From Pumilibacter intestinalis (lineage in GTDB: Bacteria > Bacillota > Clostridia > Christensenellales > Pumilibacteraceae): 64,000 nucleotides of DNA. Location of the stretch: NCBI RefSeq assembly GCF_943193005.1, contig NZ_CALPCH010000009.1, forward strand, positions 1 to 64,000. The letters are read 5' to 3'. The number at the start of each line of letters is the position of its first letter. The stretch's first letter is position 1. Shown in pieces: positions 33,518-44,314 of this stretch. The notes beneath the pieces are model-generated. The model was not told where the DNA came from. It was given only the letters and a program-made list of their open reading frames with translations, and made no database searches. Made by a program: the position numbers and the translations under genes.

Positions 33518-35914
33518 TTGGCGAACAAGGGCAGACAATCGAATAAACGCCCCGTCGGCGTGACGATAGCACTATTGGCTGTAGCGGCGGTTTTTATGTG
33601 GGTTGCCGTCGCCGTAGTTATCGGCTTGCTGTCTTTCGGTAAATCGTTTGAATTGTTATCGGCGCTCGTTGCCGGGCTTTCCGATTACCGCGTATGGGTT
33701 ATATTCTTATGCGCGCTCGCGGGCATAGGTATTGTATTTGCCGTGCGCAGTATGCAATCGGGTAAGCGTGTTCTCAAGGTCAACGACATAGAGGACACAC
33801 ATTGGCTCACCAACGCCGAAGTTGTGAAAAGCGATAACATGACGCTGACCTCATATAGTAAGTTGCACGAGGTGAAAGACGGTGTGCCGGTTTATGCGGC
33901 TAAGCAAGGCAATGACATAACGGTAGTATTCTCTAAGCCGATACACACGCTTGTTATCGGAACCACCGGCAGCGGTAAGACAAGCGCGTTCGTTGACCCC
34001 ACCGTGCAAATACTTTGCCGCACCAAGACTAAGCCGGGAATAGTTGTGACCGACCCGAAAGGCGAGCTGTACCGTCATCACGCGGCAACACTCCAAAAGC
34101 AAGGGTACACCGTTCTCGTGCTTGACGTTGCCGACCCGTACAGTTCGGCAAGGTGGAACCCGTTTGCGGCGGTCATAGAAAAAACACGGAAAATAAACGA
34201 GGTGCAGAACCAACAAATCGGTGAAATGCAAATCGAGCAGCGCAACGGAAAATACGTAGACGCCAACGGAGAGATACACGATACGTTCGAGCTTGCAAAT
34301 GCCGCTAACGGCAAGCTCGGCAAGTATGTGTTTGAGGGTAAGAGCTACGACTCGTACAGTCAAGCGGACGCGGCGCGCCAAGTTCTGATACAAACGTTAA
34401 AAGACGAGATATACATTGATATTCAAGATATTATATACACGATTTGTCCGATTTCGTCACAGACGGAGCCGGTGTGGGAGCAAGGTGCGCGGAATTTCAT
34501 ATTCGCTCTTGCGCTTGCTATGTGGGAAGATTTGCTGATAGGCGGTTGTAACGAAAACGAATTTAATCTGCATACGCTCTATCGCAATATAGCGGATTTT
34601 GCCAAAGGCGACTTGTCAACGCTATCCGAGTATCTTGTAGCAGAGCGCGACGATAGTCGAATAGCCGGACTTGCCAATCCGATACTTGCGTCTGAAGATA
34701 GGCAGCTCTCAAGCTATCTCTCGCAAGTCAATAACTACATGTTGGGCTTTGCCGATACCGGCATACGACGTCTTACGAGCGGCAACGATATTACGCTCGA
34801 TACGTTCGACGAGCAGCCGACGGCGCTATTTATCAAAATTCCGGACGAAAAGGAGAACAGACACTTTCTTGCAACGTTGTTTATAACGCAACTTTATAAG
34901 GTACTTGTAAACAAAGCGCGTAAGAACTACAAGAACGGCGAGACCAAAGACGAGGAACTTATGCGCAACGTTTACGTGATAATGGACGAGTTCGGCAACC
35001 TACCGAAGTTTCCGAGCATTGATAAAATAATTACTGTCGGGCGTTCCCGCAACATTTTCATGGTGCCGATTATTCAAGATTACGGGCAGCTATACAATAA
35101 ATACGGCAAAGAGCTTGCCGGCATTATTAAGTCGAACTGCAATATCAAAATCTTTATCGGCAGTACCGACCAAAACACGATAAACGAATTTTCCGAGCTG
35201 TGCGGCAAGACCAAACAGCGTCGCATAGGATTTGGCGACGGCAGCGGGAATTTTAACGTGAATACAAGCGCAGAGAGCGTACCGCTCATTTATCCGAGCG
35301 AACTTGAACACCTAAACGACCCGCCGGTCATGGGCAACGCAATCGTGCTTGTGTTTGGTAAAAATCCAATACGCGCAAAGTATGAACCCGTATTCAAATC
35401 GCGCAAGATTTATAGCCCCGTAGAGGGCGAACCGCCTGACTCGCCCGAGGCAGCCGTTTTTAATGAGCAAGCTCACTACTATAACTTTTGCGCTCGCGCC
35501 GCATGGATAACCAAGAACAAGGAGTTTATTGCTCGGCAGAACGCACAAGCTCAAAGTTTAATCGAGGAGCTATTGAGCGGCGTTAAGCCGCCGGACGAAA
35601 GCGGTGGGCAAGTAGCCGAGACGTATGACCCTTTAGACGCAGCCGAAGAACGACTACTGCCAATGGTTTTGAAAATCAAAGCCAAGGTGCCCGAAATGCT
35701 TGGAATAAAGCTCGAGACCGGATTTTTCGAGCATGACGTTGAAAAGATAATCGACGCTTGCGTGGCGATAATGGATTACACCAAAACGCGAGGATTGCGT
35801 TGGGTGCATACGGAAAGCGCAAAGCTCAAGAATATGATACGGCAAATAGCGGCAAGGTTGCCGCTCGAAGTCAACGAACAAGGAGATATAGAAAATGAAA
35901 CGGAAATCGATTAA
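33518..35914 (+). CDS. virD4: VirD4-type coupling protein (copy B)
   Basis: Identical to 8772-11168; TTG start behind AGGAG, Walker A GTTGSGKTS, Walker B MDEFG. Confidence 0.91.
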   Translation: MANKGRQSNKRPVGVTIALLAVAAVFMWVAVAVVIGLLSFGKSFELLSALVAGLSDYRVWVIFLCALAGIGIVFAVRSMQSGKRVLKVNDIEDTHWLTNAEVVKSDNMTLTSYSKLHEVKDGVPVYAAKQGNDITVVFSKPIHTLVIGTTGSGKTSAFVDPTVQILCRTKTKPGIVVTDPKGELYRHHAATLQKQGYTVLVLDVADPYSSARWNPFAAVIEKTRKINEVQNQQIGEMQIEQRNGKYVDANGEIHDTFELANAANGKLGKYVFEGKSYDSYSQADAARQVLIQTLKDEIYIDIQDIIYTICPISSQTEPVWEQGARNFIFALALAMWEDLLIGGCNENEFNLHTLYRNIADFAKGDLSTLSEYLVAERDDSRIAGLANPILASEDRQLSSYLSQVNNYMLGFADTGIRRLTSGNDITLDTFDEQPTALFIKIPDEKENRHFLATLFITQLYKVLVNKARKNYKNGETKDEELMRNVYVIMDEFGNLPKFPSIDKIITVGRSRNIFMVPIIQDYGQLYNKYGKELAGIIKSNCNIKIFIGSTDQNTINEFSELCGKTKQRRIGFGDGSGNFNVNTSAESVPLIYPSELEHLNDPPVMGNAIVLVFGKNPIRAKYEPVFKSRKIYSPVEGEPPDSPEAAVFNEQAHYYNFCARAAWITKNKEFIARQNAQAQSLIEELLSGVKPPDESGGQVAETYDPLDAAEERLLPMVLKIKAKVPEMLGIKLETGFFEHDVEKIIDACVAIMDYTKTRGLRWVHTESAKLKNMIRQIAARLPLEVNEQGDIENETEID

Positions 35915-38900
35915 AGCACAATTATTAAAAGCTGTACTAATACTTGCGACAATAGGAATATCCTCGCTTGTGTTTTTAATACTTCCGACACAGCATGAAT
36001 GTGTTTATGCCGCCGCGGCAAGCGCCACTACATACACGACAACGGACAAACTGTATATAAACATTCCCGACCATGACGTGAGCCATACCATGACTACGCT
36101 CGGCGGTTGGGTAAACGGACTCGGCTACCGCGAGGAGCAGGCAGTTAAAACTACTACTATGAAAGCACATTCATGGTACGATATTTATATAACTCGCTCG
36201 AACGGTTGGTACGTTCCGAAAAGCGACCAATCCTCTGACGGCAAGTTCTATTACAAAAGCGGCAACTATGACGCGACCGGTGCGCAGTTATTTCTTGAGA
36301 TAAGAGATTTGCCCAAAGACAATACGTTAATGTCTTTTATTTGGAATGACACCGACCGCATTTTCCACCGCGAGGGAGCGCCGGGCAAAAGCGGTAGTGA
36401 TAAACTTAGGCGCAGTACGTGTAGCGGGTTGGGAAATTATACTGCTATGTCATTTTATGCGCAACGTAGCGGCGGTTCTACGGTTAGAGCAAACATTACG
36501 GACAACGTGTCTTACAACGATAGTCAATGGAAACCCGAAAGCGGCGACGCAATAGGGGACACGTCATGGATGCTTGAGGGACCCGCCGATTTTTCGACGG
36601 GGTTCGGGATACAGCCCAAGCCAGGCACTTATCGTTTGGATAACATGACGTCGGGATTGAATAGCAGCACGTGGACTATTCATATTCAGTTTTTGCTCGG
36701 AGCGGTTTGTTTGCCGGGTAATTGGAGCCACGGCGTAGACCAAACGGCGCATTTCGTAATGCCAAACAGTTCGTATCGATACAGCAGAGATATAACAGTA
36801 TCGTTTCGCACGGACTATGCGAAACCCGACGTCACACTTTCCGCAGAGTATTCGAAGACTAATATATCCGCAGAATGGGCTGACGCCTCGTACACATTTG
36901 CAACCTATACGCTTAACGGAGAAGACAAGGGCGAATACATACAAAAATCGCGCCTATCCGACGAGGGTAAATATATATTTACCGTAACGGACACGGGCGG
37001 CAATAAAACGCAGAAAACCGGTTGCGTCGATAAAACGGCGCCGAAGTTTTCAAGCGATTTCTATGACGCGTCGGGCAATCCGCTTGTTAAGTACACAAAC
37101 GCAAGTTCATATACGCTCTCGTTCCCGACGGCAACGGCGAACGAAAGTCCGATTAACACGCAAGCTACGTACGTATATTCCTATTACGACAGTGCGGCAA
37201 AGCGCGTAGTTACAATGCCCGCCGAGTATTATAATCGCGGTGACAAACTTACGCAAGAGGGGCGGTACGTAATTACCGTCACCGACGCCGCGGGCAATAG
37301 CGGGTCTTGTACTGTCGTCATAGACCGTTCATTGCCGGTTTTCACAAGCACTCAATATTCAAAGACGGGCGTATATGCGAGTTATTCCGCGTCGGACGCA
37401 GAAAGTCCGATTAGCGCAACTTATACGCACACGACCGCGAGCGGTACGAGTAGCCCGCGCGCGTACAGTAGCGGAATGCGACTGACCGCCGAGGGCAAAT
37501 ATACGGTAACGGCAAGTGACGCGGCGGGCAACAGCGCAAGCGTTACGTTGTACGTAGATAATTCGGCGCCGGTATTATCTCGACCGTTCGAGTACGGAGC
37601 GGAGAGCGGCGCGGTAACGTTCTCGTATGCAGAGTGGGAGAGCGAGGTTACTGCAGTATATTCCTACGTAGGCGAAAGTGAGTCCAAAAGTAACGTTGAG
37701 TACGTGTCCGGCATGTTGCTCGAGGCTGACGGAGAGTATACAGTTACGGCTACTGATAAAGTCGGCAACACGTCGAACGTGCGATTTATTATAGACCGTA
37801 AAGCGCCGACGCTTACATTTGCCGACGGAACCACCGGCATGTCGCAGATAACGCGCGGGAGTTCGTTTGTGTCTTGGCGTACCGAACGCTACGAAAGCCC
37901 GGTTAGCGTCACATATTCGTTTATGTCTTTTGACGAGTCAAAAGTGCCGTCGGTAGAAAGCACCCCGTACACTTCGGGTAACGTATTTACCGCAGAGGGA
38001 ACATACAGCTTTAATGCCGAAGACCGTGCCGGCAATTCCGCTCAAGCAACGGTTATAATCGATAATACGCCGCCGACGCTTACGTTCTCGTCTAACGGCT
38101 TGGCGTTCGAGCGGTATATCAACTCAACGTTTACGGCAACCGGCGCCGACGCATTGAGCGGAATTGCCGCTATCGAGCTATACGAGAACGGCAGCTATGT
38201 TCCTTACGATTTTGAACCGCGTGGCGCAAACGGAGCCTATTTGTTCCGCATAACGGATAGAGCCGGAAATTTTACAAGTGCCACCGCAACGGTTTACAAA
38301 ACGGATACGTTCGGCAACATAACGTCGATACGCGATAGTTATAAGCTGAATGCGTGGTACGTAGTTACACTGCCGGCGCGCATTTTCACGACGGAAAACA
38401 AAGACGTCGCCGGGCGCTACAGCTTTGAGAGCTACGATAAAGCACTTGCGTTTGCCGTGGCGAACGAGTGGGAGTTCCGTGTGACGCCGGTGCAAGGCGG
38501 GTACATGTATATCGCGGCGAGCAATGAGAGCGTTGCGCAGAAATACGATACGGAAAGCGCCGTAAAAGCCGTAGTGGAGAAATACGCCAAAGGATATATA
38601 TCCGCACGTCAGACGGCGAGCACCAACGGGAACGATAAATACTATATCGAACCCGAAAGTCTTACGCGCAATAGCCCCGCATTGCCCGATTATCTATTGG
38701 AGTTAAAGAGTATGCCGCGTTACTTTGTTCGCCCCGACATGTTATGGGCGTTGCCGAATATATCTTACATTTCGGAAATGCCGTATACTGTCACGGCAAA
38801 ATATTTGGGGGACTACGCAGAGGAAACAACACAAAAAGAATTCGAGATACCTCGCGGTACCACACTGCAGAGCGCGAGCTTAGACTACAAGCAAGGGTAC

Positions 38901-41219
38901 TACTTGATTACGGAGCGCGACGTCGCCGGCAATATCGAGCAGTATTTGATTTATTCGGACGCGGAGCTGCCTACGGCGCGCGTCACTGCGACTTTCGGCG
39001 ACGGAGATAAAAGTTTTGTGCTCGATTACGGCTATACCCAAAATGAGACGCTCTATTTCTTGTCGCTTGCTTTTGAGGGGCTTTTGGATAACGCCGACGA
39101 GTACGTTACGTTGAAAATCGAAAAGGGCAGTACGGTTAGATACTTTACGCAGTCCGATATGCTGCCTATACTCGGCTCGGACGAATTTACGAGCGGCAAA
39201 TATACTGTCACGGTGTTCGACCGTTCGCTCAACGCTCTTACGTTTGACGTGTTCATTGCCGGCAACGCGCCGACTATGACGCACGGCTCGCTTGCCGCAG
39301 ATAAGACCGAGTGCAAAATATCGTTTGTTACGAGTGACCGCAACAATGTAATCACCGGCATTACGCTTTATAAAATCGAGTACGACGGTTCGCATACGGT
39401 GCTTGAGACCGACGGTGAGGGTACGCCGATTAGTGCGGCGACGCTAACGTACATTCTGAACGTTGGCGGTAAATACGGCGCGACCGTTACGGATAACTAT
39501 CGCCGCATGATAGAACTGCCGCCCATATTCTTCTTGAAAGGCTTACCGAGCGGCAAGCTCGCGGGCGTGAGTGACGGCGGGCGCACCAATAAGAACGTGT
39601 CGTTTACGTTTGACAGCGGCGACGTTGCGGAGCTTTACATACTGTTGCCCGGCGGCGAACGTCAACCGTTCAACGGTTATACCATTCAGACCGGTTCGTC
39701 TATTACTACGTACAATATTACAGCTGACGAAACGACGTCGCATGAATATCTTGTGTTTTTACATAATGCGCAAGACTTGTCGCTTTTCGTGGAATACCGA
39801 TTTGAAATCGATACGATATTACCCGAGTTCGAAATAACCGATAGCGACGGCAACGTCATACAGTCCGACGGCGCCACAAACAAATCGTTCTCGATTAAGT
39901 GGCAAGAAACCGGAGTGAGCGTGCGTTACTATACTGCACGCGGCGGTTCGCTCTCTGCTACCAAATATAACATGAACACTGTGCTGACTCAAGGAACGCT
40001 GTACTATTTTACGATAAAGGACGACGTGGGGAATACGCTCGAGTTCACCGTGTTGCTTGATAATTCGGTTGACTACACCTTGAGCGGAAAATACAACGAC
40101 GTGAACGGCGTTTTGTATGCGAACACGCCCATTACCTTGACGGTAAACGAGCCTACGCAAAAGTTTGAGGTAGAAAACGAGGACGGCTTTACCGTGGAGA
40201 ACGGTGGAACGCTTACGCAAGCGGGTAGGTACGATATAACCGTTACCGACAACTACCGTAATACGGTTGTCATCAGTATCGTTATCGATATTACGCCGCC
40301 CGTGTTATCGCTCGTTGGAGCCGAGAACGGCAGCGCGGTAAAGAGTGAGGTATCGATTTCGGCAAGCGATTACGACTATTTGTATCTTGCCGATAGCAAG
40401 GGAAATAAAATACGCGACGTCGCAAATGACGAGGTATTTGCAGCAGCGGGTATTTATTACATAACCGCAATGGACTATGCCGGGAACAGCGTAACGGTTA
40501 CGTTCTCTATAGACCTTTCCGTAGATTACGCGTTGTCAGTGCCGAACGGAGCTGTAACGACGTCGAAAGTCACGCTCGATACCGACGAGCCGCTGACTGT
40601 TGTCGTTAAGCTCAACGGCGCCGAAATCGATACACAAACTAAGTTTACCGACCCCGGCGAATATGAGCTTACGCTCACCGACGTTCTCGGCAATACTGTT
40701 TCTTGTGTTTTTATAATCGTTCCGCAATACGCGCAAACGGTTTCGCAGCCGCTGCCGAGCGGTACGCGCATAGTAGGCTTGACCAAAGACGGAATGAGCG
40801 TAGCCGTTTCGGACTCGTCTGTAATAAACCTTACAGACACCGGAGTCTATGTTGTAAAGCTCGATTGCAGCGGCATACCGTATGAGCTTACGCTTTCGAC
40901 GGACTGTGTGCCGCCGGTAGTTACTATCATAAAAGACGGCAATAAAATCAAAATCTCGGCTATAGACAAAGAGAACGTTAAAATGTTGCTACTCAAAGAC
41001 GGCGTTGAGGTAAATTGCCGCGTTGGGCAAACGTTTGACGAACCCGGAAATTACGTGCTTACCGTTACCGACGAACTCGGCAACATAGCCGTCTACGAAT
41101 TTACCGTACCGTTTAGGCTTAACTTGTGGGCGATTGTGATTATCATAGTCGGAGTCTTTGGCTTAGTGACAGTATCGGTGCTTATTATCCGCGCTCGCAG
41201 AAAGCCACGCATGAAATAA
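35895..41219 (+). CDS. Giant Ig-repeat surface protein (copy B)
   Basis: Identical 1774-aa product to 11149-16473. A repeat-rich gene of this size is prone to slippage, so its unchanged length in both copies points to a very recent duplication. Confidence 0.77.
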   Translation: MKRKSIKAQLLKAVLILATIGISSLVFLILPTQHECVYAAAASATTYTTTDKLYINIPDHDVSHTMTTLGGWVNGLGYREEQAVKTTTMKAHSWYDIYITRSNGWYVPKSDQSSDGKFYYKSGNYDATGAQLFLEIRDLPKDNTLMSFIWNDTDRIFHREGAPGKSGSDKLRRSTCSGLGNYTAMSFYAQRSGGSTVRANITDNVSYNDSQWKPESGDAIGDTSWMLEGPADFSTGFGIQPKPGTYRLDNMTSGLNSSTWTIHIQFLLGAVCLPGNWSHGVDQTAHFVMPNSSYRYSRDITVSFRTDYAKPDVTLSAEYSKTNISAEWADASYTFATYTLNGEDKGEYIQKSRLSDEGKYIFTVTDTGGNKTQKTGCVDKTAPKFSSDFYDASGNPLVKYTNASSYTLSFPTATANESPINTQATYVYSYYDSAAKRVVTMPAEYYNRGDKLTQEGRYVITVTDAAGNSGSCTVVIDRSLPVFTSTQYSKTGVYASYSASDAESPISATYTHTTASGTSSPRAYSSGMRLTAEGKYTVTASDAAGNSASVTLYVDNSAPVLSRPFEYGAESGAVTFSYAEWESEVTAVYSYVGESESKSNVEYVSGMLLEADGEYTVTATDKVGNTSNVRFIIDRKAPTLTFADGTTGMSQITRGSSFVSWRTERYESPVSVTYSFMSFDESKVPSVESTPYTSGNVFTAEGTYSFNAEDRAGNSAQATVIIDNTPPTLTFSSNGLAFERYINSTFTATGADALSGIAAIELYENGSYVPYDFEPRGANGAYLFRITDRAGNFTSATATVYKTDTFGNITSIRDSYKLNAWYVVTLPARIFTTENKDVAGRYSFESYDKALAFAVANEWEFRVTPVQGGYMYIAASNESVAQKYDTESAVKAVVEKYAKGYISARQTASTNGNDKYYIEPESLTRNSPALPDYLLELKSMPRYFVRPDMLWALPNISYISEMPYTVTAKYLGDYAEETTQKEFEIPRGTTLQSASLDYKQGYYLITERDVAGNIEQYLIYSDAELPTARVTATFGDGDKSFVLDYGYTQNETLYFLSLAFEGLLDNADEYVTLKIEKGSTVRYFTQSDMLPILGSDEFTSGKYTVTVFDRSLNALTFDVFIAGNAPTMTHGSLAADKTECKISFVTSDRNNVITGITLYKIEYDGSHTVLETDGEGTPISAATLTYILNVGGKYGATVTDNYRRMIELPPIFFLKGLPSGKLAGVSDGGRTNKNVSFTFDSGDVAELYILLPGGERQPFNGYTIQTGSSITTYNITADETTSHEYLVFLHNAQDLSLFVEYRFEIDTILPEFEITDSDGNVIQSDGATNKSFSIKWQETGVSVRYYTARGGSLSATKYNMNTVLTQGTLYYFTIKDDVGNTLEFTVLLDNSVDYTLSGKYNDVNGVLYANTPITLTVNEPTQKFEVENEDGFTVENGGTLTQAGRYDITVTDNYRNTVVISIVIDITPPVLSLVGAENGSAVKSEVSISASDYDYLYLADSKGNKIRDVANDEVFAAAGIYYITAMDYAGNSVTVTFSIDLSVDYALSVPNGAVTTSKVTLDTDEPLTVVVKLNGAEIDTQTKFTDPGEYELTLTDVLGNTVSCVFIIVPQYAQTVSQPLPSGTRIVGLTKDGMSVAVSDSSVINLTDTGVYVVKLDCSGIPYELTLSTDCVPPVVTIIKDGNKIKISAIDKENVKMLLLKDGVEVNCRVGQTFDEPGNYVLTVTDELGNIAVYEFTVPFRLNLWAIVIIIVGVFGLVTVSVLIIRARRKPRMK

Positions 41220-41230
41220 AGGAGTGATTT

Positions 41231-41269
41231 ATGAATAGCACAAAGAAGAACAGCACACGACCGCCTTGA
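41231..41269 (+). CDS. 12-codon leader ORF (copy B)
   Basis: Same MNSTKKNSTRPP frame and AAGGAG as at 16485-16523. Confidence 0.33.
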   Translation: MNSTKKNSTRPP

Positions 41270-41385
41270 GACGTTCCCGTTTACGTAAGCAAAGTTTTTT
41301 GCTCGGAAATTTACGGGTTTTCAAAAAATATTCTGACACAGCGCGTCTGAATGACTTTCTAAAAATAAAATCAAGGAGTAAAAAT

Positions 41386-41730
41386 ATGAACACTTTTATC
41401 TCGTCGATTATGACGTTACTTGCAGCCGACGGCGCGGACTTTACCGACTTGTCGGATACTATAGTTGAACTGATAAATTCCATGTGGGTGCCCTGCGTTG
41501 CAATAGCAAGCGCACTTGCCGTAGCATGGGGAATATATCTCGGTATCAAATATTGGCTCGCTGCCGGCGACGAGCAGAAAAAGCGCAGCGCCAAAAGCTC
41601 GCTCATATCGTTCGGAGTGGGAATAATAATTATCTTTGTTGTGGCTGTAGGCGCTCCGCTCGGCATAGGCGCTTTAAGCGAGTGGGTGAGTGCAAACAAT
41701 TCGGTTACGGTACTTGCCATATTGCAGTAG
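41386..41730 (+). CDS. VirB2-like pilin / two-helix membrane protein (copy B)
   Basis: Identical to 16640-16984; ATG 41386 behind AAGGAG. Confidence 0.66.
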   Translation: MNTFISSIMTLLAADGADFTDLSDTIVELINSMWVPCVAIASALAVAWGIYLGIKYWLAAGDEQKKRSAKSSLISFGVGIIIIFVVAVGAPLGIGALSEWVSANNSVTVLAILQ

Positions 41731-41754
41731 CCTGTTAGGATAAAGGAGCAATTT

Positions 41755-43332
41755 ATGCAAGGTACTTTCAAAGAACGAGTTGCGCAAGTTGTATCGGGCG
41801 AATATAAGGACTTCGATACGGTACCTGTATGCGTTACGCCACAGCTTATACGAGATATAGGCTTTTCCGACGGTGAAATTGTAATGACGCAAAAGCATAT
41901 CCGCAACTGTTTGGCTCAAGAGGAAACGGCTACGGATAAAGAACACCACCATAATCTCCCGATAGATTTTATGGATAGTTTGCCGCAGTACATAGAAAGT
42001 CCGGCAATGGTGCTTTCGTCGCTTACGCAGAAAGATAGTATTGTACTCGTTACTGATTGTAAGGACAAAAAAGACCGCCCGATTATAGTTGCATTGAAAA
42101 ACAACGGCATAGGGCGGTCGAACGGTAGGCTAATTTCATGCAATGTTCTCACAAGTACATATGGCAAGGATAGCTTTGAGAGTTTTATCAATAATTCGAT
42201 TAAACAAAATGGGGTACTGTATTATGACAATAAAAAAAGCCGCAACTTGGTAGTGTCGGCGGGGTTCCAATTACCCCGTGTTCTTGCCAAGTACGACTCT
42301 AATATTATTATACGCCGTTTTGATGAGATTGTCAACCCCTTATCTGAAAATAATTTGGATTTTTCGCCCGACGGTTATGGTACGACGCTTGAACGTCCGG
42401 ACGGTAAGCCGTTTGCTTACGCCGATTCGGACGGGCGGCAAAAGACCTATGAGTATAGCAAGGCAGAGGACGGCAAGGAGTATTTGAGCAAAACTACGGC
42501 GACGTTCAGCGACGGGCGCAGCGAGATAACCGATTACGGCGAGAACGGCGCCGTTCTCGGTATCGAGCGCAAAGACGCCGAGGGCAGAACGACGTACAAG
42601 TATTCGTCGGACGGAATCGGCTATCATGCCCACGAGGTGAGCTACGAATACTACGACGGTTTAAGCGAGTATTGGGACAAGTACGCCGACCGTTCCGAAG
42701 AACTCTACAAGAGTGTTCATGAAAAAACACGCGATAAAGTAGAGGAGCGCGGATACTATCACGATACCGCAAAAGAGGGTTGGCGCGAGTCCGACGAGCG
42801 CGGCAATATCACCTTGAGCAGATACAACGTTTACGGCGTGAACGACGCGGTGCAGTACACGTCTGAAATCCGCTACGGCTATGACCGCTACAACAATACG
42901 GTTTCCGAGATAGACAGTGACGGTGGGGTATATAAAACCGAATACTATTCTCCGAGCGAGGTGCGTGACTACTTCTGCTATGATAGCGAGGACTACGAGG
43001 CGGGTGCCCGCGATTATGACAGCGTGAAATCAAAGGTATCTCGGTACCCGGACGGACGCATAAGCGTCAAGTCGTACTCGCTCGACGGTAAGGAGACGCA
43101 GCTCGATTATTCGGCAGACGGCAATATAGAGCATTACAGAGATACCGCCGGTAATTCGCATTATGGCTTTTCCGCTCAAGCGGCGTATGTTAAGAGTGCG
43201 GTCGGCGCGCCGCCAACGTTTGCCGAGGTTGCCGCCGCGTCCAAAGCCGCTCGACCGACTACTTTGATAAACAACACAAAAAAGAATGACGGTAAGCCGA
43301 CAGGGAACGGAACGGGGAGCCGAGGGAGATAG
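41755..43332 (+). CDS. Polyvalent PBECR3-like / YD-repeat protein (copy B)
   Basis: Identical to 17009-18586, including the GKPTGNGTGSRGR tail. Confidence 0.67.
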   Translation: MQGTFKERVAQVVSGEYKDFDTVPVCVTPQLIRDIGFSDGEIVMTQKHIRNCLAQEETATDKEHHHNLPIDFMDSLPQYIESPAMVLSSLTQKDSIVLVTDCKDKKDRPIIVALKNNGIGRSNGRLISCNVLTSTYGKDSFESFINNSIKQNGVLYYDNKKSRNLVVSAGFQLPRVLAKYDSNIIIRRFDEIVNPLSENNLDFSPDGYGTTLERPDGKPFAYADSDGRQKTYEYSKAEDGKEYLSKTTATFSDGRSEITDYGENGAVLGIERKDAEGRTTYKYSSDGIGYHAHEVSYEYYDGLSEYWDKYADRSEELYKSVHEKTRDKVEERGYYHDTAKEGWRESDERGNITLSRYNVYGVNDAVQYTSEIRYGYDRYNNTVSEIDSDGGVYKTEYYSPSEVRDYFCYDSEDYEAGARDYDSVKSKVSRYPDGRISVKSYSLDGKETQLDYSADGNIEHYRDTAGNSHYGFSAQAAYVKSAVGAPPTFAEVAAASKAARPTTLINNTKKNDGKPTGNGTGSRGR

Positions 43333-43335
43333 TCT

Positions 43336-43512
43336 ATGAAACCAAAGTGTATGGAGTGCAGATATTACATACCGAGCGCGCGGACGTTTTATAACAAGCC
43401 TACAGGGTTTTGCGGCAATATACGTGTAAACAAACAGTGCCGCGGATTAAGCCCCGCTTGCAACTGTTTTGAGCAGCCACTGTCCCGAAATGTTCCTCGA
43501 GCGCAAAGGTAA
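43336..43512 (+). CDS. Cysteine-rich mini-protein (copy B, 58 aa)
   Basis: Same as 18590-18766; convergent with the antisense lipoprotein. Confidence 0.53.
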   Translation: MKPKCMECRYYIPSARTFYNKPTGFCGNIRVNKQCRGLSPACNCFEQPLSRNVPRAQR

Positions 43513-43540
43513 TTAAAAAGCCCGGCGCTTAGGTCGGGCT
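43510..43540 (-). terminator. Terminator of the antisense lipoprotein gene (copy B)
   Basis: Same AGCCCG/CGGGCT stem with a minus-strand T run as at 18764. Confidence 0.68.
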
Positions 43541-43552
43541 GAAAGGGTAAGG

Positions 43553-44245
43553 TTATAAAAAAGTTGCTATTTTTGAACCTGTTTGATTATATGCAATGTT
43601 GGGTTCAGTGTCAAAAATGTACCAATTGGACATTGCCGTATAAGTAAATTTGAAGACATAATAATGACCTTTTTTGTTGTTTGTGCCCTCGTCTATCAAA
43701 AAAAATGTGTCTGTGTAAGCATTTCCCGAATTTCCTACGTGCAAAAAAGTTCCGTCCGAATTAAATTTATAGGTTTTAGACGAATTTGCGCTTTTCCATG
43801 AACCTACAATAATTCTTTCGGAGCTATGTAATACTCTTGTGGTGCTTATTCTGGTATAAGTTGCAGTGCGCCCTACATAAAGCGAATTACTATTAAAGTC
43901 GTAATATCTCAAAATTGTATTACTATCAAGAACAATTTCGTAATAATGACCGAAAATGCTGTCAATGCCGTCGTTGCCTTGTTTGAATATACCGGTTGAA
44001 TTGTTGCCTGTATATGTACCGTCAAGGTGAAATGAGTAACTTAAATTTTTGCTACTGTCATAGTGCTTATATTCGCCGATAATTCGGTCTTCGATTTCGG
44101 TTAAAACTCTACCGCTACTACCATTGTTTTCGTTATTCTCATTACTATCGGAGTAATCGTCCGTACATGCGGCAAAGGCAAAAACGGATAATAACAGTGA
44201 GAGTATTAAAACAAAAGATGAAAACCCTAAACTCTTCTTTTTCAT
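43553..44245 (-). CDS. Antisense two-lobed lipoprotein (copy B)
   Basis: Identical to 18807-19499. Doubling raises the dose of this independently promoted surface protein even if the transfer operons stay silent. Confidence 0.77.
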   Translation of the reverse strand: MKKKSLGFSSFVLILSLLLSVFAFAACTDDYSDSNENNENNGSSGRVLTEIEDRIIGEYKHYDSSKNLSYSFHLDGTYTGNNSTGIFKQGNDGIDSIFGHYYEIVLDSNTILRYYDFNSNSLYVGRTATYTRISTTRVLHSSERIIVGSWKSANSSKTYKFNSDGTFLHVGNSGNAYTDTFFLIDEGTNNKKGHYYVFKFTYTAMSNWYIFDTEPNIAYNQTGSKIATFL

Positions 44246-44274
44246 ACAAATTCTTCCTTTTTGTGTTTTTATAT

Positions 44275-44303
44275 ATTTTATCATTACGTAAAAAAATTGT
44301 CAA
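44275..44303 (-). promoter_or_regulatory. Promoter of the antisense lipoprotein (copy B)
   Basis: TTGACA-17-TAAAAT on the minus strand, as at 19529-19557. Confidence 0.8.
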
Positions 44304-44314
44304 GGAGTAAAATT